From Hyaloperonospora brassicae (taxonomy: Eukaryota > Oomycota > Peronosporomycetes > Peronosporales > Peronosporaceae), in contig CANTFL010000002.1 in NCBI GenBank assembly GCA_947650285.1, forward strand, positions 124,001 to 188,000: a stretch of 64,000 nt of DNA. The letters run 5' to 3'. The notes under the pieces were generated by a model. The model was not told the origin of the DNA. It saw only the letters and a program-made list of their open reading frames with translations, and did no database searches. The stretch's first letter is position 1, and every line of letters begins with the position of its first letter. Of the stretch, positions 21,307 through 30,757 are shown in pieces. The position numbers and the translations under genes are program-made.

Positions 21307-22755
21307 CTGTCGCCAGCTCGCCGAATAGGGAGCGGACATCCCGCTCGACCTGAAGCTGCGCTGTGGCATAATCGGCGCGGTCTCTCGCCCGATCAGCCTC
21401 GCGATCCTTGCGGTTCTTCCGCACGGTATCAGTAAAAGCGTAGCGCCGGTAGCGCTTGTGCTTCAAGTCATCGCGCAATATATTGATTGCGCGATCCATC
21501 TCTTAAGGGTCGAGATGGTGAGCCGAATCATCTGGAGGAGGTCTTTCCTCCTCCACCACATCCTTTGGTGGATGCTCACGGTGATCAACGCTTTCTAGTG
21601 GAGCGTATCTTGAATCACCGTGACGATTCAGGATCAAGGACGAGCTACCTCGTCTAGTGGTGGGGGTATCCACCCTCTTGGAACAGCTGGGAGCCCCGCT
21701 CTCAGCTGTTGATGGACGTTGAAGGTCTCGTCCGCCAGTATGACGAGACTCATCCGATTGGTCCTTTGGCCCATCGGTAAACACGCGCCCTAGGCGCTTG
21801 TAGACGTATTGCAAGTTTGCAATCGCGTCACGCATCTCAGCCGAGATGTGTGCCCTTCCCCAGGGCGAACTTAGGGAATACACGTCCCTATGTGCACGCT
21901 GCGAATTGTCAACACAACTCGCACCAGGGTCTCCCCATGTGAGGCAAGGAATGTCTGCCTCACTCGACAAACGATGCAACCGGTACCTGGCACCGGTTGG
22001 CGTTCGCTTTCGAACCTGAGGCGTACTGCCTCAAGTTTCTTAAGCCACCCTTCTCGTCCAGAATTCTTTACATTTTGGACGAACGCGTTCCACGCAGCCA
22101 AAAGCGAGACCTTGTCACGCTTTTGGTTGCCGTTGTACCACTGATGTCTAAGAAAGACATCGAGATAGAAATCTTCTTCAGCGCGAAAATTCTTTGCGCT
22201 GGAACTCAAGACGTGAAGCTCAGTCGTATCGAATAAGGGTATTCGATGGTGTTGGCTTGTCTCGTGAGACAAGCTATTGATGAGACGGTCGGGCAAACGC
22301 CACGGCTGTAGCTCATCACGCTTCACAGTGGTACCTTTGTCGGTACCACGGATCCCAGATTAACGACGGCTCACGCCATGGTCATCACGCTCGTGCGAAG
22401 AGGCACGAGTCGGCGGTGGTAAGGAGTAATACTCATCACCACCCTGATCACCTCCATCATCACTGCCGAACAGACTGTGTCGCAACTCACGAGTCCGTTC
22501 GTTCGGCAGTAGCCTTGGCGAATACTGAGGCGTCGCCGGTGATCGAGACGCCTCTGGAACATTGCCCGAGTCAGACACATCTGAATCGCCCGAGTAGATG
22601 ACCTCAATGTCGGGGTCATCATGCGCACGCGGTGTGGTACCGCGTGCACCTGCAGCACCTGTTGCTGCAGGCGGAGAAGGAGCAGCAGACGACGAATCGT
22701 CTGCCGCAGAGGCTGGCACAGCACCGGGCTGTGCGGGTCTTGAGTCACCTCGCAT
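21152..22755 (-). pseudogene. Long antisense ORF between pol and the 3' LTR
   Basis: On the strand opposite gag-pol, open frames run almost continuously from an ATG at 22755 to 21152. They are broken only by stops near 22360 and 21502 and one frame change between 21979 and 21871, giving an ancestral protein of about 530 codons. The N-terminus is Ala/Pro/Ser rich with DIEVIYSGDSD, which resembles a SUMO-interaction motif. The middle contains a W/F-rich stretch (DVFLRHQWYNG, LLAAWNAFVQNVKNS). The end is a charged coiled coil (SLFGELATASGEISW, YLRDQTDRLERERKNL). The ATG lies in a 10-bp hairpin (22748-22776). Its 3' end overlaps the end of pol tail-to-tail. No known family is recognised. Antisense accessory ORFs exist in some plant gypsy elements; relatedness is unknown. 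Confidence 0.55.
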
Positions 22756-22879
22756 AGATATGTTAACTATGCGAGGTCAAGCGGAAAGTGAATGGAACGG
22801 ACCCAACAAGTGTCCCTGTCCCAATGGTGCCCAACGGGTGGCCGACATATTTTTGATAGTCACACGGTGACTATCAGTT

Positions 22880-22888
22880 AAGGGGGGG
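22880..22888 (+). promoter_or_regulatory. Polypurine tract
   Basis: AAGGGGGGG lies three bases before the 3' LTR, directly after a perfect 9-bp hairpin (22855-22875, GATAGTCAC ACG GTGACTATC). It is the expected plus-strand primer site for reverse transcription. Confidence 0.75.
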
Positions 22889-22891
22889 TGA

Positions 22892-23284
22892 TGTAACGGG
22901 GCATCCCGTTACATGGAAATTGTCATTTGAGAGATAATGACAATAAAGAATATTATGTTAAATATTCTTTAAACAATATCACCAAGAGTGGTGATATTGA
23001 TGGGTCGACCATAGAGTCTGTTCATTGGTTGATATCTTGATGATATCAACCCACCAATCGCCGCAAGACGCGCGCAATGAGTGGTGACGAGACGTCACCA
23101 TACACTCAGTTATATTAGTATAATTAAGTTAAGTCAAACAGAGAGACAGTGGGTAAAGACTTAATTGTATTAATATAACAGTTCTACTTTTACCATACCT
23201 ACGCTTCCTCGTTTGCATCGTGTACGTCTGTCAGGCGCACCAAAACCCTTGCGTTAATTTCACGCAAGGGTGTGCCCCGTTACA
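22892..23284 (+). repeat. 3' LTR (393 bp)
   Basis: It has the same length, ends and series of hairpins as the 5' LTR. About 15 bases differ. Nearly all lie in loops or spacers (for example the loop of the first hairpin, the spacer after the GGTCGACC palindrome, and the unpaired stretch around 23205-23240). One change extends the GATATC stem to 10 bp. It is followed by the target duplication CGATC. Confidence 0.95.
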
Positions 23285-23742
23285 CGATCGTCGAAGGCGT
23301 ACGAAAACGTCTCGTTTTAGGCGACAACCGCGCGCAAGGCAGCAGCATGCGGACAAAAAGACGTCTGACACGGTGTAGATGCGCGCAATCGACGCGATGA
23401 ACCAATCGCGCGTGCGGGACATGAGCGCGCAGGAGGTACAAGAAGCGCAGCAAGAGCTCGTGCAGACGCTGGATGCGCAAATGATTGTCAAATTGCGGAG
23501 TCGACGCCAAAATGTGGAAGTCAGAGCGAGCGTTCACTCGACCGAGCGCGCGCGTGTGTCGACAGAAGAAGAAAAAGGAGAAGCAGCAGATGGAAATGAT
23601 GGAGTAGATGGAAAATGTGGCGGAGATAGGAAATGTAGAGACGATGGGGAGGAAGGCGTGACACGGGAGATGCGCACGACGCACATGATGCAACAGCTGG
23701 CAGCAGTCAAGACGGACGAGGAGCTCCAGGTGCAAGTCGAGA
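23285..23742 (+). pseudogene. RPAP1 homologue pseudogene, RPAP1_N region
   Basis: The frame continues from 15294 through the target duplication as an Arg-rich stretch (TKTSRFRRQ). After one in-frame stop (TAG 23376-23378) it reads SRVRDMSAQEVQEAQQEL followed by VQTLDAQMIVKLRSR. This matches the RPAP1_N domain pattern (human: ARLQAMAPEEILQEQQ then LLAQLDPSLVAFLRS). An acidic low-complexity segment follows, then TDEELQVQVE up to the solo LTR. It clearly belongs to the same gene as the segments before and after. Confidence 0.75.
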
Positions 23743-24134
23743 TGCAACGTGGCACACCCTTGCGTGAACTTAATGCAAGGGTTTGGTGCGCCCGACAGAC
23801 GTACACGAGGCAAACGAGGAGGCGTAGGTAAGGATAAAGTAGAACTGTTATATTAATACAATTAAGTCTTTAACCACTTTCTCTCTGTTTGACTTAACTT
23901 AATTATACTAATATAACTGAGTGTATGGTGACGTCTCGTCACCACTCATTGCGCGCGTCTTGCGGCGATTGGTGGGTTGATATCATCAAGATATCAACCA
24001 ATGAGCAGATCTTTTGGTCGCTTCACCAATATCACCACTATCGATGAGATTGTTTAAAAATATTAAACTTAATAATTTTTATTGTCAGTGTCTCTTTAAA
24101 GTGACAATTCCATGTAAATGGCTGCCCCGTTACA
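23743..24134 (-). mobile_element. Solo LTR of the same Gypsy family
   Basis: This is 392 bp in opposite orientation, bounded by imperfect terminal sequences (TGCAACGTGGCA and TGCCCCGTTACA) and by CGAGA/CGAGC, a probable decayed 5-bp target duplication. It is more diverged than the LTRs of the full element; several stems have single mismatches. It is the product of LTR-LTR recombination and a second, independent hit in the RPAP1-like gene. Confidence 0.85.
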
Positions 24135-25340
24135 CGAGCTCTTGCTACTGGTAGAGCGTGCGAAGCTCGAATGGACGCAGCGCCAGAGCGGGACGATCAA
24201 AGACAGAAGAGGAGTGGACAGCATCAAGCGCGTTGCTTTGCAGACGCGACGCGACGCTCGAGCGCTTTGACTTGGACGGGAACCTGCTCGAAGCGACGGA
24301 CGCGGAGTTGTCCATGCACTCCAGTTTGTTCCACCACGGCGACGACCCAGAAGCTGCGGGGTACACTTTACCGGAGCTGTTGCACCTCGCACGTAGCAAT
24401 GTGGCGAGCCAGCGCACCATGGCGCTCCAAGGCGTGGCCAAAATTTTACATCGACGACAGTTGCTGGCCAACGCTTCTCTTCCTCTCGTGCCACGACCAT
24501 TTCCTCGTGCATGGCAATGACGCTTCATTTTGTGCGAGACGACCAGAACTATACGGCGCTAGATGCTGCTGTGTCTGCCCCTCATGCGTTTGTCGTTCCT
24601 GTGGAAACTGACGATTGTCTTCTTGACAAGCGCTTGTATCCTGAGCTCATGCATGGCACCGTTGTACTGCCGCCAAGCGTTCACCTCCACCGCAACGGAC
24701 ATGGCGCTCAAACGAACAGCGAGGGCTGTGACTCATACGACGCTGAAGAGGTGGTGTATATTGACACAAGCGAGGATGACGATGGATCGAGCATCAGCGA
24801 CGAGGATATCGCAGCGCTGGATCGCTACAAGCTCTTTTAAACATGGATCTGGACACGCGGCTATGCTACATTCTCGAGACGATTGAGCTGCCGAGCCAAA
24901 CTTTGCAGCGAAAATACTGGAGATTCTGAAGACGGTAGCTCTCCATTCTACGGGTGCAGCTCACTAACTCAGCCCAAATGCCTGACTGTTGTGATTGCTA
25001 TAGCAGCGGAACATCGAAAACGGAGAAGTGTTGATTTTCCAAGAGGGTAACGCACGGTCGCTACAGCTGTCGTTAAAAGTGTTACAGCTGGTGCAAGGCC
25101 TTTTTTAGGGATAACGCAGCGTAGCTTCTGCACTCATAGCGAACGGTGTTGTTCAAAGTACGAAAGGTGTCCTAGCTCTCGAAAAAATGTCCACTGATAA
25201 AAATGACGAAGAAGCTGTGGCACTGTTTGGTGACATGTGAGTGGGAGGCCTCGCATTTAGCACAATCCGCAAGGACACGGTCTCAATTGTCGCTGCTTTA
25301 GTAGCGGAGCTACGCAGCTCCTTCAGTTAGAGGAAGACTT
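24135..25340 (+). pseudogene. RPAP1 homologue pseudogene, RPAP1_C region
   Basis: After the solo LTR the frame reads LVERAKLEWTQ, like the EKLHWTQ motif of RPAP1. After a frameshift it reads RFDLDGNLLEATDAELSM then SLFHHGDDPEAAGYTLPEL and LHLARSNVASQRTMALQG, a clear RPAP1_C signature. Further frames give an acidic loop (24720-24830), then LCYILETIELPSQ and AKILEILKTVALHSTGAAH (to about 24965), matching the following helical repeats. Similarity fades through 25340. There are many frameshifts and stops. Confidence 0.75.
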
Positions 25341-25887
25341 AACGCTCAGTGAACAAACGTTAGTTCAATGAACCCGACTCAGATAGTCAACAAGATCGAG
25401 AGCTTACAATTCATGTTCTAGGGTAGCAAACGATTCATAGAATTAAACCACAGATTGCTCAAGAGTAGCTGCCTTAACAAGTCGTTTGCTGAACTCTCAA
25501 CGATCTAAGACGCCTTGGAAAGACACGTGTATGATACAGATCATTATGACACCGAACTTTACTTGTTGTTATCGAAACGAACACCTCAGACTAAATGTAC
25601 TTAATCTAGACACTAATGTTTTTAATCAATACCTCTCACAAGATCTCTTTTTTTGGTGGCTGACAAACTTCATTCCTCAACAACTAACCTGTTGTTCGAA
25701 TGTCATTTTAACGGGATACCATCCCTGTTGTAAATTATACAAATTGTCGGCTACTAGCCAACGTGTGACCCCGTTACAACTACTCCCACTAGACTGGCGG
25801 TACCACAAAACGTCAATCAAATTCGTTCCTCGAAGAGGGCGGATTGTGCGCGCTTGACCTCGCGGTTGTTCAAAGCATCAAACACCA
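25341..25887 (+). other. RPAP1 tail or unrelated; LTR end and leader of another element
   Basis: No domain is seen in 25341-25690. Near 25715 there is TAACGGGATACCATCCCTG, and at about 25770 CCCCGTTACA, echoing the ends of the Gypsy LTRs. A leader of about 110 bp then precedes the gag-like frame at 25888. This fits the 3' end of a different LTR. The left LTR border was not found. Confidence 0.35.
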
Positions 25888-26990
25888 TGGCATCGCTACC
25901 TTTCGAGTCCCCGACAATCTTCTCTTATCTCAACCACCAGGAGAAGAAGGACTGTGGTAGCGATATAAATGTTCACCATGAAGAAGGGACACTGTCCAGC
26001 ACATCTGTTTATTAGGCAAATACTCATACGCCACCAAACTTATTCGCCGGATGGTGCGAACCCAACTCGTCAGTGATACCGCATCATTTAAGCGATGCTG
26101 GCGATGCCACCATCACAAATCCGCTCGATGAGCAACAGCAGCTAGCTGTACAGCAAGAAGAAAGAGAACTGCGTCGTACGCAGCTTGCTGCTACCCGTGC
26201 AGGTTACCATGGCTACGTGATCACTTCACCAATTGTGGAAGAACGTTAACGTTAAACGGCTGGCCGTTCATTGGCAACGTTGGACATCGGTACGAGCCCA
26301 CTTCTTCTGAGGAATGTCCAGTCGTCAGGTACTTCGAGAAAAGTACCAGGAGCCGAATTTGACGACCCAACGTCAATACAAGGCGCGACTTGACTTACAA
26401 GCACGGGGTGCACCGGTTCCATGATTGTGTATAACCGTTCTCTTATTCGCGAACGAATCTAAGGAGTAAGAAGACAATTCGTTCGTCCGCTGAATGTATC
26501 GAAAATGACATCTCATAGCATTGAGCCTTATAAGAGCAAGTACCGATGTGACAGACATTCATTCAGAACGAAAGCTTCGGTGTGACTAAGCCACGATCAA
26601 GGCCAGAGACCAATTGCGTAATTGCTCAATCTAAGCTCCAGCTATGCCGGTAACCGCGTGTTCCAGCCACGTGTTGCAAAGCAATCCGCTTCCTCGCACC
26701 ACTGAAGGTGATAATCGTGCTCGTTCTTAGGATAAACCTTGCCACGATGTTCAAAAAATACCCAAGGTGTATAAGCAATCCTGCCGAAGGGGTACATCCA
26801 GCTCCCTTGAGCTCAACAAATCCAAGCACCCAATCCGCTTCACAAGATTCTGGTATTACCCTTACGACGACGTCGTTTCAAAAATCTCTCCACATGAAAC
26901 TGGTGACTTTCTTATTAAAAAACAGCGTCGGGGAGTTCGGGGTGCTAGAAACGGTTGTGTTTAAAATGTTGGAATGTTTCGGTAGTCAAG
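25888..26990 (+). pseudogene. Gag-like relic of another retroelement
   Basis: From the ATG at 25888 (MASLPFESPTIFSYLNHQ) a frame with a few stops continues into a Gln/Glu-rich coiled coil (QQQLAVQQEERELRRTQLAA, about 26130) and TRAGYHGYVITSP. After frameshifts it reads EPNLTTQRQYKARLDLQARG and then SIEPYKSKY. The composition is like a gag N-terminal region and the position just after an LTR-like end supports that. It is decayed and the family is not identified. Confidence 0.45.
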
Positions 26991-26999
26991 TGATATAAT

Positions 27000-27430
27000 T
27001 TGTGTTGGTATCACCTGATTGGTGGGTTGTTTTAACGGCTTGTAATGTAGGACCGGGAAGAAAGATCTGTGGATGGGACATAAGTAGATGGGGTTGACGC
27101 ATGGAGCGATGCAGAGACAACTAAACCGTTGGGACCTAACAGATTGTCATGTGGATTCGGAAAGAGACTATTTGTGGGTGGGAAAGATATATACGGGGTA
27201 TGACGGGTGGAGCGACGCAGCGAAAACTTGACCGTTGGGACAGGAAGATTGCAATCAGAGACGGCGTATGGTATGAGCAGGAAGACGGGTGCCATCGGTA
27301 TGTGGTCAAGTTGCAGTGCAAGCATATATTGTAGAATTGACGATCAAAAACAGGTATTATCAATAATATCTCACTTTTACATTTACCTAACTGTGCACGA
27401 GTGCATTTGTAAAAGATACAAATACAAACG
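27000..27430 (+). repeat. Probable LTR/leader of a Copia-like element, with internal repeat
   Basis: This lies directly upstream of the Copia gag relic. It contains two imperfect copies, about 105 bp apart, of a block with GGAGCGA(T/C)GCAG and CCGTTGGGAC (27097-27148 and 27202-27251). The boundaries are not defined, and the assignment rests on position and repeat content. Confidence 0.35.
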
Positions 27431-27539
27431 GTCATGAGTTCAATCGTATATCCTGAGGCTGGTGCAGCTACTCAATCTGGACCCATCTTGGAATCGACGG
27501 TCCTAACAAGGCCGTCGATACAGCTTTGCAGAATAGTCA

Positions 27540-28940
27540 GCAGCGCCCGTGGCGAAGATGGACAATATGATGGCTATGCTCGGGGACAACTCCGAACAAA
27601 TGAATCGAATGAAGTCTTTTATAAGGAGCAAGCCGGCAGGAACCAAAATGGATCATCAGAATCAATTTTTGGTTCGATTCTGGGAGTGGAAGAGGGCATG
27701 GCTCTCCAGGTTTTGAATCGTACCACTCTTCCCAAGAAGTGCATAAACGTGTCGCCGGCGCCGCAATTTGGGTCATGACAGCATGATCAAGCAAATGTTG
27801 ATGCGCACCATGGGGAACATGGCGCTTCGGATCTCAACATGGGGCCTCGACCCAAACATGTAAACCACAGACAGAGTAATCCTGCGGCTTATTATCCCGG
27901 TGAGGGTACGCCGAACATGATGTACATTCAAAATGGATCGCAAAATTTTAGAGATGCCGAAGGCGCAGCACCGAAGGATTGCATTGCAACCTTCGACGGC
28001 AAGATAATCTACCATGTATTTGGAAGTGAATTCCTTGAATGGGCAAGAAATTTGTTAGTCAAGTCAGGGTTGCGGAGCGCGCCTACGAATTCGCATGACC
28101 GGAGGAAGTATAGGTTATTTTCTTGATGCAACACTTGTCCTGCAAAGCGCAGACGTACTACCGTCGGCGGGTTGAGACTTGGTGGCTTTAAATTCAAACT
28201 CTAGAACATGCCATGCAACGACTACTTCAGCCTTTCAACAACAAGATGTCACCTACGTAGAGCATGAAGCTGTTCACGTCTTCGAGAGAGGAACACAGAA
28301 GCTGGACGGACCATTTTTTTACCTGAAAGCCGTGAGTGATGCATGCGGAGGTGAGGACAACTTGGTGATCGACAACATTATACACTAGGCGGACCTGCAC
28401 ATGCGGACGTCCATGCTGTCCATGTTGGATATGCATCGTACTGTCCCCTTACGACTGGCTGAAGAACCATCACAATTGGCGCAGTCGATGGAGATCAACA
28501 CACATGCAAAGAACGTAGGACGAGACGCGGTGGACATTGTCAAGCCAAGGAAGGAGTCAAAAGACAAGGCTTCAACGAGGGAGAAGACGAAATTCGGTCA
28601 CGGTGATGAACGCATATGTTACAAGAATGGGGAAGTAGGATATATCTTGTCGATGTGTCTGCGGGGAAGAAATAATAGCTCAAGGGATAACTTCCCTTTG
28701 CAATTGGCAGTAGTAAAGGCATTCAGGAACATCAATGGATTCTTGACAGTGGGTCGAGCGGAAACTTCGTCAATGACCTAAGTCTGCTGGTAGACCCGGA
28801 AGACTATCACAGTAGATGTTTGAATGCAGCCACCGACGGAGGTGTGCTGCGCATGACCAAACTAGGAAGTGTCGACATTGAAATTGTTGCGCTTGGAGTC
28901 GCCAAATCCAATCTGACGCAGCTTGGAGTCAAGTAATGTG
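27540..28940 (+). pseudogene. Degenerate Copia-like gag and start of pol
   Basis: Protein segments in shifting frames follow the order of Copia gag proteins I know from Phytophthora: KKFVSQVRVAERAYEFA (about 28050), RRRVETWW and TLEHAMQRLLQPFNNK (about 28160-28240), SMKLFTSSREEHRSWTDHF (about 28260), and a remnant of DACGGEDNLVIDNIIHY (about 28340). A damaged zinc knuckle (CYKNGEVGYILSMC, about 28616) follows. Then a protease-like WILDSGSS segment near 28738 and gag-pre-integrase-like sequence run to about 28930. There are many stops. It is convergent with the next fragment. Confidence 0.65.
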
Positions 28941-29039
28941 TTTCATAGTCGTCCGGCCTGTTCAAAACTCTACAGCGACTTCTTCAGCAGCAGTGCTAAG
29001 TTGTTTGACAATTTTACTCCCAGACTCTCGTGCTATTTC

Positions 29040-30060
29040 TCATTTACGACCATTCCCTTGCAAGACTTCACGTAAATTTCCAGGTGTTCCTCCTTTTCGG
29101 ACTTGACGTACGCGTTGGGTAAATAACCGTGGTACGTTCCACCGTCTGGAGAGCACCAGAATCAACTTCACCGTTTCCAAGTCCACGTCTGCCGCAAATA
29201 TGAGAGTATAATTCACTCCGAGCGCCTTTTCGTTTTCACATACAACCAAACAAGGCTTGTATCGATCGAATTTCCGTTTGCATGGTCTAGGTCTTGTCTA
29301 CCGACAAGTAGTGCAACACATGTGCACTCTTAAGTGGCACCACAACCTTTCAATGTTGTTCAAGATCGGTGCATCCAATTCTTCAGTGATAGCAGTGGCC
29401 CACTGCTGTTGATTTTTCTCCTTACCGTTTCCCCATAATGTTTGGGGCGTTGCACCATGATCGCATTGACGACATCCTTTGGTTCAGAAGATTCTTCACT
29501 CTCAAGATTTCAGCTTGTTGTTTGCTGACCGATATTGCGCCGTGTCGCTCTCTCTTCCAGCCTGATCTTTATCCTTGTACTACTTTTTGTTACGTCTCTT
29601 GACACTTGATTGTCCTTGAAAACCCGATTGGTCATGGTTAAGTGACTCCTCATGACCATCAACTTCATCCAGGCCAGACTTGAGGTTTTCGTTTTGCTCT
29701 TCCGACAATGTTTTAATGTTTTCATCACCTTGCGTCATTCACGACCACCTTCTTCTTGAGGTTGTACACCTTGTACCCCATTTTATATCGCTCTTGCCAA
29801 GTATTATGGCCGCCTTTCCGCGCTCTCCGAGTGATTTTTTCCTTACATCAACGTGGGTTGTGCATGAAGAAGCGAATACAATGATGTTGTTCAACTTGGG
29901 CACATATAGATTCAAATACTTCATTAGAGATACACTACGAGGGTTGGATCTTCTTCGGGCCATTGTGTATGTTGAATACTCAGCGGCCTTGCTCCAGAAT
30001 GACAGAGGTAGGTTCTAGGCGCACACCATGCTTCGTACCATGTTCAAAATAGTTCGCTTC
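29040..30060 (-). pseudogene. Degenerate Copia-like integrase end and RT start
   Basis: Reading leftwards: about 30040-29740 holds an integrase C-terminal region (SVSLMKYLNLYVPKLN, SCTTHVDVRKKSLGERGK, AAIILGKSDIKWG). It is followed by an acidic/basic linker (29728-29510) and then the beginning of reverse transcriptase (VNYTLIFAADVDLETVKL, LSRRWNVP; 29249-29040). The order is correct for Copia (integrase before RT). It faces the gag fragment on its left, so either two copies or an inversion is involved. Confidence 0.65.
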
Positions 30061-30102
30061 ATCCTTTCAGCTTTGCCATTACTGGCCTAGTCCCTGGCTT
30101 AT

Positions 30103-30757
30103 ACATCGAATGGAGTGCGGTAGAACGAATGAGTTTTACCGTAGGCGAGTTCGCCATTAGCGCCATGTTGGAGTCTCTAGACAGAGACCAACAACATGCT
30201 GCTATAGCCAAGTTCATTCAAAATGAACTTGTCGCCGAAGGGAAAAAGTAGCCTTGCTTCACCAGCAAGGCTCTCAACAGGCCGATCAGTTGAGATAACT
30301 CGGTGCTCAACAGACAGAGCTGTTGAGACAGCAGCAATTCCATGCTGCTGTGGGCGGGACGGCACATGCGCGTCGTCCGGAGGTCATGAAAGTTGACATC
30401 TCCAAGTATAGTGGAGTCACGGAGGACTCCCTGTTACTATGGTTTGTCGAACTCGACAGAGCCTTAAGGGCTCGTCGCGTCGAAGATGAGCAAATGAAAC
30501 TCACATTTGCTCAAACCCACTTGGCAGGAAGGGCCAAAACTTGGTCCCTGAATACAACAGTTTTACTTTTTCCTTATCTACGCTTCCTCGTTTGCCTCGT
30601 GTACGTCTGTCGGGCGCAACGAAACCCTTGCGTTAAGTTCACGCAAGGGTGTGCCCCGTTACACCTGGTAGCACTTAGTAGTCCTTTCAAGGACTACAGC
30701 ATCCAACATGAACATGTTGGATGATGAAGAGACCTTTCACGCCACTCGTGAAGGGTT
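30103..30757 (+). mobile_element. Circularly permuted Gypsy fragment
   Basis: 30103-30550 matches gag of the 15.3-kb element from the equivalent of 15796 to 16247. At 30551 the sequence jumps to the last ~110 bp of the LTR, then primer site, leader and gag start, ending at 30757, equivalent to 15782. The two outer ends thus meet within about 14 bp on the element map. Gag in this piece has lost bases (for example near 30241) and is not functional. Confidence 0.8.

Larger units (their letters stand above)
15295..23284 (+). mobile_element. Full-length Ty3/gypsy LTR retrotransposon (7990 bp)
   Basis: It is bounded by two 393-bp LTRs and a perfect 5-bp target duplication, CGATC (15290-15294 and 23285-23289). 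Order: LTR, primer-binding site, gag, -1 frameshift site, pol (protease, reverse transcriptase, RNase H, integrase, GPF/Y-like C-terminus), antisense ORF, polypurine tract, LTR. I count about 15 differences between the LTRs (roughly 4%), so the insertion is not very recent. Gag is intact, but pol carries about 12 in-frame stops and one frameshift, so this copy cannot move on its own. It interrupts an RPAP1-like gene. The whole element is unusually rich in perfect short inverted repeats; see the findings. Confidence 0.95.

Noticed and set aside
23205..23275. Possible promoter or polyadenylation elements in the LTR
   Set aside because: A/T-rich blocks are present, but no TATA, initiator or AATAAA arrangement could be distinguished from the hairpin background.
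15295..23284. CRISPR array or bacterial repeat system suggested by many palindromes
   Set aside because: The inverted repeats are all different in sequence, lie in coding and LTR DNA of a clear Ty3/gypsy element, and have no direct repeat-spacer pattern.
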